Shown here piece after piece: positions 1-8,529 of a stretch of 64,000 bases of DNA. The notes beneath the pieces were generated by a model. The model saw nothing but the letters and a program-made list of their open reading frames with translations. It did not search any database and was not told the origin of the DNA. Numbering within the stretch: position 1 is the stretch's first letter; the number at the start of each line of letters is the position of its first letter. The stretch is from Bartonella sp. WD12.1 (GTDB lineage: Bacteria; Pseudomonadota; Alphaproteobacteria; Rhizobiales; Rhizobiaceae). The translations under genes and the position numbers were made by a program. The DNA is taken from the NCBI RefSeq assembly GCF_002022415.1, contig NZ_MUBG01000001.1:1212001-1276000 (forward strand), in the 5' to 3' direction.

Positions 1-272
1 CTTTTTCCTTTGGAGAAAAGTCGAGACTAACCAGTTATATTAAAACTTTTTTACCAGGCGGTTCGACTTTCAAAATGGAGCTGCAACTGGATGATGGTGA
101 TTTCACTTCCCTAAAATTAGAAGAAACAGAACAACTCGCACAGCCACTTTGGACGGAACGTAAATTTGTCAGTGAAGATAAGACAGCTGGGCAAGCGCGT
201 TTGAGACTGACATTAACTGGCGGTCCTGCTGCACGTTCTATGGCAAGTGATTTTGGTGCGGGAATTATGTGA
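1..272 (+). CDS. Phage protein of unknown role, 3' part only
   Basis: The reading frame is open from the window edge (first full codon at base 3) to a TGA at 270-272, so the true start is upstream. About 89 C-terminal residues are visible, with a methionine at base 75 that is probably internal. The peptide is acidic with no domain I can name. It lies directly before the tail-fibre gene (13 bp gap) and runs the same way, so a baseplate or tail role is a reasonable inference from P2 order only. Confidence 0.6.
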   Translation, partial: FSFGEKSRLTSYIKTFLPGGSTFKMELQLDDGDFTSLKLEETEQLAQPLWTERKFVSEDKTAGQARLRLTLTGGPAARSMASDFGAGIM

Positions 273-285
273 CAGGAGTAATATC

Positions 286-1680
286 ATGGCGAAAACAGAG
301 AAGTTAGGAATGGAATTACCTCAAGAAGGTCGTTTTATCAGCGCTGAATTTCCTCTTTTACGTAAAAACCTGATTATCATTGACCAAGCCGTTTCTGATC
401 TGGATGAAAAAGTGGATGAGAAGGCTCCTTCACAGCATACTCATGAGATGAGTGAAGTCAGTGGACTTGAAGATGCACTCAGTGGAAAGATGGAGGTAGA
501 TAAGACCTTTGCCTTGGTTGATTTAACTGATATCCAAGGTGCCAACGATGCAGCTGAAAATCATGTTTTGTATAAATCAGGTGAGGATCGCTTTGCCTTT
601 GGCACTGCTCTCTCGCTCTTAGGCGAACACCAGCATACCATTGAAGATATCACAGGTCTTGAAGAGTATGTAGAAAGCGTCAATGTAGATTTGAAAGATT
701 ATGGGTGTTTGTCTGGTGAAAATGCGTGGGAAGATACCAATGTTTTCAAAGGTAAAGTCAGTGTTGAAAAGGACATTGAATTAACTGAAACCTCTTCTTT
801 AACTTTGAAACAAAGTGATAAAGTGGTGACACAGTTAAATGCAACTGGAAGTTTGCTTAAAGGGCCTCTTAAGGTTGATGGCAAACCCGTTTACACCAAA
901 CCGCAAGCGGATAAAGCTATATCGGAAGAAATAGAAAAACTAAAACAGTCTTTGACTGATGAGAACTCGAGTTGCTCTGTTGTCATCAATAAGCTCGTTC
1001 ATTGGCCTAAGCGTGCTGATGCCGAGTTACTTTACACACAAAGTGGGAAGATTAAGTGGCCAGATTGGATAACCGATGAAGCCGTGGTTGAAATCCAAGC
1101 GTGGGGCGGCGGCGGTTCTGGTGGGGGAGCTGGTCAGATACATTTGGGCGGCGGTGGCGGTGGAGGAGGATGCTCAGTATGGTATGGCCATAAATCAAGT
1201 TTGAATGAGCATGAAGACTTCATCATTGGTAAAGGTGGAGCTTCTGTAAAAGATAAAAATACGTCAGGCAATCCTGGTGGAAAAACAACTGTTGGAAAGA
1301 ATCTTATCGTAGCCACAGGCGGCGGTGGGGGGTGGGGAGCTTCTGACACTAGTTCAGGACAAGGTGGTGTTGGAGGAGAAGGAAAAACCGTTACTGAATT
1401 AATGGACGGTCGTCCAGATCTTGCCAAAAGTGGCAATGGTAGCTCGGGAACGAAAGGCAATGCTAGATTTAAAAGTGGCTTTGGTGGTGATGCTGGAGGG
1501 GATACATCAAGAGGCGGCTGTGGAGGGACTGGCAGGGGGCACTTTATTTCAGGTAAACCAGGTCGTGGATTTGGTGGTGGCGGTGCTGGATCGCATTATC
1601 AAAATAATCCCAGTGGCAATGGAGCTAATGGTGCTGTTCTTATAAGAATATGGAAGAAACCATATGAAAAAGATCAGTGA
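286..1680 (+). CDS. Phage tail fibre-like protein with glycine-rich tip (copy 1)
   Basis: 464 residues starting at ATG 286, preceded by an AGGAG ribosome site; the open frame extends further upstream but this ATG matches the start of the paralogue. The N-terminal half has short fibre repeats of the type HTHEMSEVSGLEDALSGK, as seen in trimeric tail fibres. The C-terminal ~150 residues are a glycine-rich domain with runs of 5-8 glycines, as in receptor-binding fibre tips. The next gene is a tandem paralogue. Compared with it, this copy has about nine extra residues around VVINKLVHWPKR just before the glycine-rich part. Likely role: host-receptor binding at the distal tail. The family assignment is firm; the receptor is unknown. 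Confidence 0.8.
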   Translation: MAKTEKLGMELPQEGRFISAEFPLLRKNLIIIDQAVSDLDEKVDEKAPSQHTHEMSEVSGLEDALSGKMEVDKTFALVDLTDIQGANDAAENHVLYKSGEDRFAFGTALSLLGEHQHTIEDITGLEEYVESVNVDLKDYGCLSGENAWEDTNVFKGKVSVEKDIELTETSSLTLKQSDKVVTQLNATGSLLKGPLKVDGKPVYTKPQADKAISEEIEKLKQSLTDENSSCSVVINKLVHWPKRADAELLYTQSGKIKWPDWITDEAVVEIQAWGGGGSGGGAGQIHLGGGGGGGGCSVWYGHKSSLNEHEDFIIGKGGASVKDKNTSGNPGGKTTVGKNLIVATGGGGGWGASDTSSGQGGVGGEGKTVTELMDGRPDLAKSGNGSSGTKGNARFKSGFGGDAGGDTSRGGCGGTGRGHFISGKPGRGFGGGGAGSHYQNNPSGNGANGAVLIRIWKKPYEKDQ

Positions 1681-1724
1681 TCTAAATTATAAAGCTTTCA
1701 GTACTTTAATGCGACAGGAATAAT

Positions 1725-3074
1725 ATGATGGCGAAAACAAATAAGTTGGCAATGGAATTACCCTTAGAAGGTCGTTTTATTAGTGTTGAATTTCCTATTA
1801 CACGTGAAGATTTGATAATAATTGATCAGGCGGTTTCTGATCTTGACGAAAAAACAGATGGTAAGGTGCCTTTACAGCACACTCATGAGATGAGTGAAGT
1901 CAGTGAGCTTGAAGAAGCATTAAGTGGCAAGATGGCAACAGATAAAACATTTGCTTTGGTTGATTTGACTGATGTCGAAGGTGCCAACGATGCACCTGAA
2001 AATCATGTTTTATATAAATCAAGTGAGGATTGCTTTGTCTTTGGTGATCCGACATCACTCTTCCACCCGCACCAACATGAAGCTGAAGATATTACAGATC
2101 TTGAGAAATATATAGCAACTGTCAATGTAGATCTGAAAGATTATGGATGTTTATCGGGTAAAAACGAATGGGAAAATACCAATGTTTTTAAAGGTAAGAT
2201 CAACATTGAAGAAGGTGTTGAATTAGCTGAAACCTCTTTTTTAACTGTAAAGCAGAAAGATAAAGTGGTGACAAATTTAAGCACAACTGGAAGCTTGCTT
2301 AAAGGACCTCTCAAGATTGATGATGAACCCATTTATACTAAATCGCAATTGGATGAAGCTATGTCAAAAGAAATCGAAAAACTGAAACAATCTTTGACTG
2401 ATGAAAATACAAGTTGCTCTAAGCTTGCTGATGCGGAATTACTTATTACACAAAGTGAGAAAATTAAATGGCCAGATTGGGCAACTGATGAAACCAAAGT
2501 TGAGATCCAAGCATGGGGCGGCGGCGGCGGTAGTGCAAAGAACAATGATTATCCGGGTGGCGGTGGCGGTGGTAGTGGCTGCGTAGTGTGGTATGGCTAT
2601 AAGTCAAGTTTAAATGGACATCACGATATCATCATTGGTAGTGGGGGACATGATGGTGGTGGATCAGGCTATGGTGGTAATTCTGGAGGACACACAATTA
2701 TAGGCAATAATTTTATTGCCGTCGCAGGTGGTGGCGGTGGTGGGCCCGGTGTTGAACAGAAGGTAGGAAACAGTGGCTACGGGAGTAGAGGAGATAACTT
2801 TGGTTTGGTAACTGATGAACATCCCGGTCTTGTCAGAGCTTGTAATGGTTATGCCGGAGGGCATGGAGAATATAAACAAAGAAGTGGCTTTGGTGGCAAT
2901 GCAGGCAATGCGATAAAAGGGGTTACTGGAGCACAGGGAGGTGGTTTAGGTAACCTTATCTCAGGAGTTGGAGGTGCAGGTTATGGTGGTGGTGGTAGTG
3001 GTGCTCGTGGAGCTCAAGATGCTGGCGGTAAGGGAGCTAATGGTGCTGTCCTTATAAGACTATGGAAGAATTAA
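1725..3074 (+). CDS. Phage tail fibre-like protein with glycine-rich tip (copy 2)
   Basis: 449 residues, start ATG ATG at 1725/1728 behind an AGGAA site. It is collinear with the preceding gene: the first ~250 residues are closely similar (MAKTxKLxMELPxEGRFIS at both N-termini), while the glycine-rich C-terminal tip differs strongly in loops between glycine runs. The end, GKGANGAVLIRLWKN, matches the end of copy 1. Tandem duplication with a diverging tip is what would be expected if the two fibres recognise different surface structures. Both copies look intact. Confidence 0.8.
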   Translation: MMAKTNKLAMELPLEGRFISVEFPITREDLIIIDQAVSDLDEKTDGKVPLQHTHEMSEVSELEEALSGKMATDKTFALVDLTDVEGANDAPENHVLYKSSEDCFVFGDPTSLFHPHQHEAEDITDLEKYIATVNVDLKDYGCLSGKNEWENTNVFKGKINIEEGVELAETSFLTVKQKDKVVTNLSTTGSLLKGPLKIDDEPIYTKSQLDEAMSKEIEKLKQSLTDENTSCSKLADAELLITQSEKIKWPDWATDETKVEIQAWGGGGGSAKNNDYPGGGGGGSGCVVWYGYKSSLNGHHDIIIGSGGHDGGGSGYGGNSGGHTIIGNNFIAVAGGGGGGPGVEQKVGNSGYGSRGDNFGLVTDEHPGLVRACNGYAGGHGEYKQRSGFGGNAGNAIKGVTGAQGGGLGNLISGVGGAGYGGGGSGARGAQDAGGKGANGAVLIRLWKN

Positions 3075-3104
3075 CGTCCTAAAGATTTTTACAAAGGAGT
3101 TTTT

Positions 3105-3302
3105 ATGCAATATGCAGTTGTTGAAAATGGTATGGTAACTAATATTATTGTTGCACCAGAGGATTATGTTTATCCGTTTGAAGGGGAAGCTATTGCTTCA
3201 AATGAAGCACAAATCGGTTGGATTTATAAAGATGGACAGTTCTCTCCTCCCCTTGATGAGGAAGGAAGCGTTTTAGAGACATCTGTAGAGTCTGTGAAGT
3301 AA
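3105..3302 (+). CDS. Small tail-fibre assembly-type protein
   Basis: 65 residues with a good AAAGGAG site before ATG 3105. The opening QYAVVENGMVTNIIVAPEDY followed by GWIYKDGQFSPP is the pattern of short phage proteins found just downstream of tail fibres (fibre-assembly or fibre-associated). The position fits. It may chaperone the two fibres; it is much shorter than P2 gpG, so it may correspond only to the N-terminal module. Confidence 0.6.
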   Translation: MQYAVVENGMVTNIIVAPEDYVYPFEGEAIASNEAQIGWIYKDGQFSPPLDEEGSVLETSVESVK

Positions 3303-3325
3303 ATCGTATGAAAGAATAATTTCAC

Positions 3326-3682
3326 CTAGGCTATAAGACTTTCAAGAGGAATATTAAATTGTTGGTGCAAATTTTTAATCATACGCAGTGTTAATTTCCT
3401 TTTGCCATTTAATATTTCATAAACACGATTTAAACGGCCAATTGCAGGAACTAAATCTTTAGCACTTAAACCCATCTGCTCCATTCTAAATTTAATGGCT
3501 TCAATTGGATGAGGAGGAGAAACAGGAAAATGTTCCGCTTCATAAGCCTCAATTAACAAAACAAGGATCTCCATTTTATCAAATTCTGGAGTATTCATTT
3601 CAGGTTGATTGTCAAACATTGCAGATACAATTTCTAATGTTTTTTGATAATCTTCTTCAGTGCGAATGGGTTTAATATTCAT
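3326..3682 (-). CDS. higA: HigA-type antitoxin, XRE helix-turn-helix
   Basis: 118 residues on the strand opposite to the tail genes. The N-terminus MNIKPIRTEEDYQKTLEIVS is typical of the HigA/YgjM class, and the C-terminal half (about 70-115) is a Cro/XRE-type helix-turn-helix with the MGLSAKDL segment and a KRKLTLRMIKNL recognition region. It follows the toxin gene by 2 bp, the toxin-first order of hig operons. Known role of the family: neutralise HigB and repress the operon. Its site inside a late tail operon suggests a moron cargo gene. Confidence 0.85.
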   Translation of the reverse strand: MNIKPIRTEEDYQKTLEIVSAMFDNQPEMNTPEFDKMEILVLLIEAYEAEHFPVSPPHPIEAIKFRMEQMGLSAKDLVPAIGRLNRVYEILNGKRKLTLRMIKNLHQQFNIPLESLIA

Positions 3683-3684
3683 TG

Positions 3685-3993
3685 CTAAAACTCCTTTAAT
3701 TCTACAGTATTGGCATCAATAGTATCGTATTGTTTATGTGTTCCTATGAACTTTATATAAAGCCAACCTGCTGGATAAAAGATTGATACAATTAAGCGAT
3801 AGTCATTGCCTTTAATATTAAAAACAACACGATTATTTTTTAGTATGCTCGCGCTTTTATATTTCTCTTTAATATCATGAGGAAAACGCCACTGCGCATT
3901 TTTTGCTTCATCTACCCACGCTTTTAAAGGTTGCTCAGCATCAGGATGTTGCACCCAAAAAGTTTGAAGTGTGGAAACTTTAATAATCTTCAT
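3685..3993 (-). CDS. higB: HigB-type toxin (ribosome-dependent mRNA interferase)
   Basis: 102 residues. The HigB signature is clear: a KNNRVVFNIKGNDYRLIVS strand region followed by WLYIKFIGTHKQYDTID. Members cut mRNA on the ribosome and are held inactive by HigA, encoded 2 bp downstream. The start ATG at 3993 is preceded by AGGATATCCT (about 4001-3992 region), a perfect 10-bp palindrome overlapping the ribosome site, a possible operator for HigA. The gene is full length. Confidence 0.87.
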   Translation of the reverse strand: MKIIKVSTLQTFWVQHPDAEQPLKAWVDEAKNAQWRFPHDIKEKYKSASILKNNRVVFNIKGNDYRLIVSIFYPAGWLYIKFIGTHKQYDTIDANTVELKEF

Positions 3994-4003
3994 AAGGATA
4001 TCC
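3993..4003 (-). promoter_or_regulatory. Short palindrome at the higB ribosome site
   Basis: AAGGATATCCT lies immediately before the higB start codon, and its core AGGATATCCT is a perfect dyad. A repressor bound here would cover the translation start, as expected of HigA autoregulation. Ten bases of symmetry could also be chance, so this is tentative. Confidence 0.35.
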
Positions 4004-4065
4004 TGACTTTTTATTTAGAATAGTACCGTTTTGGGACTAAATCAAGATCTTTTAGTAATTTCCCT

Positions 4066-4099
4066 AAGGCCAAATAGATTTATTTGGCCTTTATTTTTT
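4066..4099 (+). terminator. Rho-independent terminator before the sheath gene
   Basis: A 10-bp perfect stem (AAGGCCAAAT at 4066-4075 with ATTTGGCCTT at 4082-4091), a 6-base loop and a following run TTATTTTTTA form an intrinsic terminator reading rightwards. It sits between the antisense higBA pair and the sheath gene, so rightward late transcription from the fibres would stop here unless antiterminated. The sheath gene would then need its own promoter or read-through. Confidence 0.75.
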
Positions 4100-4129
4100 A
4101 TCAGCCAATCATTTAAAGGAGCACCAAGA

Positions 4130-5521
4130 ATGGCATCAGGATTTTTACATGGGGTTGAAGTCATCGAGAACGACGATGGCACACGCCCTATTGCGCCAAT
4201 TCAGTCGGCAATTATAGGCATTGTAGGTACAGCACCCAATGCAGATGAAGAGGTCTTTCCTCTTAATACACCGGTTTTAATATCAGGATCTCTTTCTAAG
4301 GCAGCTAAACTCGATAAATACAACAGAAGTGAAGGGACACTGCCCAATGCTGTTGATCTGATTTTCAAACAAGCAGGTGCCATTGTTGTTGTGGTGCGCG
4401 TAGAAGAAAGCAAAGATGAAAACGGAACATTGATGAATGTTTTAGGTGGTGTCAATGCCAATGGCGCTTACGAAGGTGTCCATGCTTTAATAGGAGCACA
4501 ATCCATCGTTGGGCAAACGCCACGTATTCTAATTGCTCCTGGTTTTACTCATAAACGCCCTACTGGCGTAGATCGGATAAAAGTCACAAACCAAGGCAGT
4601 GGTTACACTGAAGCTACTGTTACAATAGAAGGCAATGCCAAAGCAACAGCCAGTACTAATGAAGGAAGAGTATACGGCGCTTGGGTTAAAGAGAGTGGCA
4701 GTGGTTATGAAAAAGCACCTCGTGTAACCATTGAAGGTGATGGAAAAGGCGCCACAGCCGAAGCCTTCATCAAAAAAATGTCTAATCCTGTAGCAGCAGA
4801 ACTGATTGGTATTGCTGAGCGTTTACGTGCTATTGTGGTGATTGATGGACCAAACACAACGGATGAAAAAGCAATTGAAGCCAGCAGAGATTTCGGTTCC
4901 AAGCGTGCTATCATAGCTGATCCATTTGTAAGCATTTTGCATAATGGAAAGATTTCACAAGAACCAGCAAGTTCAGTAGTTGCTGGTATTATTGCTAAAA
5001 CAGATTTCACTCACGGTTTTTGGCACTCCCCTTCAAACAAAGTAATCAATGGCATTAGTGGCACAGCGCGACCCATTGATTTTGCTATTGGTGACAGTTC
5101 TAGTCGTGCTAATCTGCTTAATGAAAAGAATATAACAACAATCATTCGCGAAAACGGTTATCGCTTATGGGGTAATCGTACGCTTTCATCAGATCCAAAG
5201 TTCGCTTTTATATCCGTAGTGAGAACTGCAGATATGATCAATGATGCCATTTTACGTGGGCATATGTGGGCAGTCGATCGAAACATCACAAAAACTTATC
5301 TGAGCGATGTGAGTGAAAGCGTCAATGCTTATTTACGTGACTTGAAAGCACAAGGCGCCATCATTGGAGGGCGTTGTTATCCCGATCTAGAGCTTAATAC
5401 ACCAAGCGCCATTGAAAGCGGAAAAGTCTATTTCAATGTCGAATTCCAACCAACCACGCCAGCAGAACGTATTACGTTCCGTTCGCGTATTGTCAATGAC
5501 TATATAGAGGAGATCCTTTAA
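4130..5521 (+). CDS. Phage tail sheath protein (P2 gpFI-like)
   Basis: 463 residues from ATG 4130, which has an AAAGGAG site; the frame is open upstream but that stretch contains the terminator. The N-terminus MASGFLHGVEVIEND and the later GFWHSPSNKVINGISG, RLWGNRTLSS and C-terminal FRSRIVNDYIEEIL are hallmarks of contractile sheath proteins. Residues ~150-213 form an insert with two GSGY-containing beta repeats (VTNQGSGYTEATVTIEG and ESGSGYEKAPRVTIEG), absent from short sheaths and probably displayed on the outside of the tail. The stop codon overlaps the start of the tube gene (TAATG), indicating translational coupling. Confidence 0.93.
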   Translation: MASGFLHGVEVIENDDGTRPIAPIQSAIIGIVGTAPNADEEVFPLNTPVLISGSLSKAAKLDKYNRSEGTLPNAVDLIFKQAGAIVVVVRVEESKDENGTLMNVLGGVNANGAYEGVHALIGAQSIVGQTPRILIAPGFTHKRPTGVDRIKVTNQGSGYTEATVTIEGNAKATASTNEGRVYGAWVKESGSGYEKAPRVTIEGDGKGATAEAFIKKMSNPVAAELIGIAERLRAIVVIDGPNTTDEKAIEASRDFGSKRAIIADPFVSILHNGKISQEPASSVVAGIIAKTDFTHGFWHSPSNKVINGISGTARPIDFAIGDSSSRANLLNEKNITTIIRENGYRLWGNRTLSSDPKFAFISVVRTADMINDAILRGHMWAVDRNITKTYLSDVSESVNAYLRDLKAQGAIIGGRCYPDLELNTPSAIESGKVYFNVEFQPTTPAERITFRSRIVNDYIEEIL

Positions 5522-6027
5522 TGATTGCACCTAAATTACCAAGAACTTTGAAGCATTTTAACATTTATATTGATGGGATTCCCTATAGAGAAAAATGTGA
5601 CAGTATTACTTTACCAAGTTTAAATCTCGTTGTTGAAAGTTTTCGTGCAGGTGGCATGGATGTTCCTGTTGGAATCGAAATGGGAATGGAAGAGCTCACG
5701 CTTTCTATGACTATTGCAGATTGTTCTGACCAACTTCTAGGTCTTTTGGGCAAAGAAAATATTGATATTTCTCTGCGTGGTGCAATTAAAGCACAGGGTT
5801 CAGGAGCAGAAGGAATTGTAATCTCCATGCGTGGATTTTGCAAAGGCTATGAATATGGCCAATGGCAGCCTGGCGCTAAGGTTGCCACAACGATCAATTA
5901 TACACTGAATTATTTCAAATATGTCCAAAATGACAAGGAAATCGTTGAGATTGATGCTTACAACATGGTGAGAAAATTCAATGGCGTTGATCAATTAAAA
6001 GAATATAGAGAAATTTTAGGAATGTAA
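5521..6027 (+). CDS. Phage major tail tube protein (P2 gpFII-like)
   Basis: 168 residues, starting on the last base of the sheath stop codon. The N-terminus (PKLPRTLKHFNIYIDG) and central GMEELTLSMTIADCSDQLLGL followed by AKVATTINYTLNYFKY match the FII tube family, as does the length. It polymerises inside the sheath to form the DNA channel. It is intact. Confidence 0.93.
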   Translation: MIAPKLPRTLKHFNIYIDGIPYREKCDSITLPSLNLVVESFRAGGMDVPVGIEMGMEELTLSMTIADCSDQLLGLLGKENIDISLRGAIKAQGSGAEGIVISMRGFCKGYEYGQWQPGAKVATTINYTLNYFKYVQNDKEIVEIDAYNMVRKFNGVDQLKEYREILGM

Positions 6028-6028
6028 A

Positions 6029-6292
6029 ATGACTACAAAACAAAACTCTACTTATAAATTGATTGCTCCTTTTACACTTGAAGACAAAGATTATACCGAA
6101 ATCACCTTACGTCACATCAGAACAAAAGACATAAAAGCCACTATGCAAGAGAAAGAAGGCATAGATCAGGTAGCTGCTATGATCGCGCGTCTTTCTGGGT
6201 GGTCTTATGATGCTGTTGATGAACTTGACGCTCGTGACCTAAAAGCTATTGGAAAAATTTTGGAGGATTTTACAGAGCGGCGGGGTACCTAA
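6029..6292 (+). CDS. Phage tail assembly chaperone (P2 gpE-like)
   Basis: 87 residues, one base after the tube stop codon. The domain (YKLIAPFTLEDKDYTEITLRH ... RLSGWSYDAVDELDARDLK) is the gpE-type tail assembly chaperone found between tube and tape-measure genes. In P2-like phages a fraction of ribosomes shifts to the -1 frame near the end of E to give the fusion E-E'. Here too the -1 frame is open from about 6253 through E' without a stop, so the arrangement is conserved. Confidence 0.85.
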   Translation: MTTKQNSTYKLIAPFTLEDKDYTEITLRHIRTKDIKATMQEKEGIDQVAAMIARLSGWSYDAVDELDARDLKAIGKILEDFTERRGT

Positions 6293-6315
6293 CCTGGGAA
6301 ACCGCCGTTAAACTC

Positions 6316-6432
6316 ATGGCAGATCTTGCTATCGTTTTTCATTGGTCTCTTCCAGATATGATGGAAATGGAAGCTCAAGAGCTCTGGATTTGGCGCAATG
6401 AAGCTGCAGAAAGGTATAAGAAAAATGAGTAA
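6316..6432 (+). CDS. Phage GpE'-like frameshift extension
   Basis: A 38-residue frame beginning MADLAIVFHWSLPDMMEME matches the short P2 gpE' family (ADIA-VFHW, then LxxWRxxA). It lies -1 relative to E and its stop codon overlaps the tape-measure start (ATGAGTAA). The ATG at 6316 lacks a ribosome site, and the -1 frame stays open upstream, so the product is probably made as an E-E' fusion through -1 frameshifting rather than on its own. I do not see the canonical TTTTTTG slip site; the nearest candidate is AAAAATTTTGG at 6253-6263. Confidence 0.7.
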   Translation: MADLAIVFHWSLPDMMEMEAQELWIWRNEAAERYKKNE

Positions 6433-8524
6433 AACAGTTGCAGATGCTAAGGTGCGATTGACCCTTGAAGACAAGATAACCGCACCCATTAAACGTATTC
6501 AAAAGCGTTTGACGCACTTATCAAATAAATTAAGAGTCCCTCGCCTTATGGCTGCAACACGCAAAATGACAGCAAGCTTAAAAGGGGTCGGCAATGCTCT
6601 TGGTACAGTAACCAACCGTGTTTCTATGTTATCAGGAGCATTGGGCCTTGCTGGTGGTGGTCTTGTTGCAAGCTTGACTGCAGTGACTATGAAAACCATG
6701 CATATGGGGGATAGTCTTCACCACGCATCGCGCCATTTAGGTATGAGCGTTAAGGATCTTCAGTTATGGGGTGATGCAGCAGATAATTCAGGTTATTCTG
6801 CTGAAAAATTCCAACAATCCCTGGCTGTTTTAAACAGGCGTTCAGCACAAGCTTTAGCAGGACAAAAAAGAGGGATTATGGGGTTTCAGGCGCTTGGCAT
6901 GTCTGTAAAAGATGCGTCTGGAAAGCTTAAATCAAACTCAGACTTGTTGGAAGAAATAACCGACAAAATGAGTAAGATAGACAATCAAGCGCAAAGGCAA
7001 CATATTGCTGCCTTGCTTTTTGGTGGTGACGGTAAAGAAATGGCTGCCATGCTCTCACAAGGTATGGAACCTATCAAGGAGTTGTTTGAAAAGGCAAAAA
7101 AGAGCGGATGGCTTATGGGGGCTGATGTTGCTCACTATGCTGCAGATTTAAGTGATAAGCTCGGGGCTTTTAAGAAAAAACTGGGTGGTGTTGCCACTTT
7201 TATTGGGGCACGGTTCATGCCGGTAATCAATGATATGATTGATGCCTTTTCAAAGCTGATTGATGAAAACCGTGATCTCATTCAAACAACTGTCGCAAAT
7301 TGGGCGAGGGTTTTAAGAAAAGCTATACAGGATTTATGTGATCCTACTTCTGAATTAAGGCAAAATATCACAAATGTTACAGAAAGTATTAAAGGCTGGT
7401 TTAAATGGTTAGAACCACTCACTGGCGAAATAAGCCTCTTTAAAATAGGTCTTGCAGCCCTTGTTTCTTTCATTGTAGGGCCACTTATAGCGGCAATTGC
7501 TGCACTTAGTGTGGCCTTTTTTACATTTGGTACAGCCATTATGACCACACCTATTGGATGGATCATTGGTGGTATTGCGGGGCTTATTGCAGCAGGAGTC
7601 GCGCTTTATGTTTATTGGGATAAAATCAAGAAATGGTTTAGTGCGCTATTAGATGGAATTGCAGATGCTTTTTATAAATTTGGGGCTATTATCATGCTTC
7701 TGCCCGGTGGTTGGATTGTAGGGCTCATTGTGGGAATATATAAGCTTTATAAGCATTGGGAAACGGTCAAAGCCTGGTTTATTTCAGCACTCAATAAGAT
7801 TTGCGATGCCTTTGTTAAGCTGGGTGACTTCATCATGAAGTATACGCTTATCGGTTATGTAATTAATGGTATTAAGAAGCTTGTTGCAACAGCTGTTTGG
7901 CTTTACGAAAATTGGGATGAAGTCATGGCCTCTTGTGGGCGGTTATGGGACTCTCTTGGGGAGACAATTAATCAATTTTTTGATTGGTTTTCTAATCTCA
8001 ATTTATTTGAAGTCGGTTCCAATCTAATTACGGGACTGTGGGATGGCATTAAAAGTAAATGGAATGCTATGACACAATGGCTTTCTAGTGCGGTGCAAAA
8101 ATTAATGAGTTGGATGCCTGATTTTGTCAAAGACAAGTTAGGCTTCAACGTTACAGTAAGCAAAAGCACGACCGAGAGTTTAAAGAATCTCACACAAGAG
8201 ACAACAACATACGCACAAAAGATTATTCATTCAACTGTTGTTCCAAACATCCCTCCTGAGCAACGTGATTACAGAAATGGAGAATATGTTAACGATGGAA
8301 GCAAACAACCTTCCGTAGTGGTATTTCAAGCGCCTGAACCGATTATGCCATATAAGGAACATAATAATAAGCCCACTAATTTTGATGCATCTATTAAAAC
8401 TGGCGATTTAATCATCAATGGGGGCAACGGCTCTCCACAAGAGATCAGTGCTGCTATCAAAAAAGCTCTTGCAGATCAGGCTAGACAGCAACGTTTAGCG
8501 ATTAACTCAAGTTTTTCGGATTAA
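6425..8524 (+). CDS. Phage tail tape measure protein (P2 gpT-like)
   Basis: 699 residues from ATG 6425, chosen because it has a GAAAGG site and overlaps the E' stop. It has a basic, helical N-terminal half (AATRKMTASLKGVGNALGTV), the usual phage tape-measure LHHASRHLGMSVKDLQLWGDAA segment, a long hydrophobic region at about 340-400 and further membrane-like helices to about 480, and a polar C-terminus. It sets tail length and is ejected into the cell envelope during infection. The length is normal for a short myophage tail. Confidence 0.9.
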   Translation: MSKTVADAKVRLTLEDKITAPIKRIQKRLTHLSNKLRVPRLMAATRKMTASLKGVGNALGTVTNRVSMLSGALGLAGGGLVASLTAVTMKTMHMGDSLHHASRHLGMSVKDLQLWGDAADNSGYSAEKFQQSLAVLNRRSAQALAGQKRGIMGFQALGMSVKDASGKLKSNSDLLEEITDKMSKIDNQAQRQHIAALLFGGDGKEMAAMLSQGMEPIKELFEKAKKSGWLMGADVAHYAADLSDKLGAFKKKLGGVATFIGARFMPVINDMIDAFSKLIDENRDLIQTTVANWARVLRKAIQDLCDPTSELRQNITNVTESIKGWFKWLEPLTGEISLFKIGLAALVSFIVGPLIAAIAALSVAFFTFGTAIMTTPIGWIIGGIAGLIAAGVALYVYWDKIKKWFSALLDGIADAFYKFGAIIMLLPGGWIVGLIVGIYKLYKHWETVKAWFISALNKICDAFVKLGDFIMKYTLIGYVINGIKKLVATAVWLYENWDEVMASCGRLWDSLGETINQFFDWFSNLNLFEVGSNLITGLWDGIKSKWNAMTQWLSSAVQKLMSWMPDFVKDKLGFNVTVSKSTTESLKNLTQETTTYAQKIIHSTVVPNIPPEQRDYRNGEYVNDGSKQPSVVVFQAPEPIMPYKEHNNKPTNFDASIKTGDLIINGGNGSPQEISAAIKKALADQARQQRLAINSSFSD

Positions 8525-8529
8525 GCGTC

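Noticed and set aside
1134..1460. Proline-rich minus-strand frame
   Set aside because: Complement of the glycine-codon runs in the tail-fibre tip.
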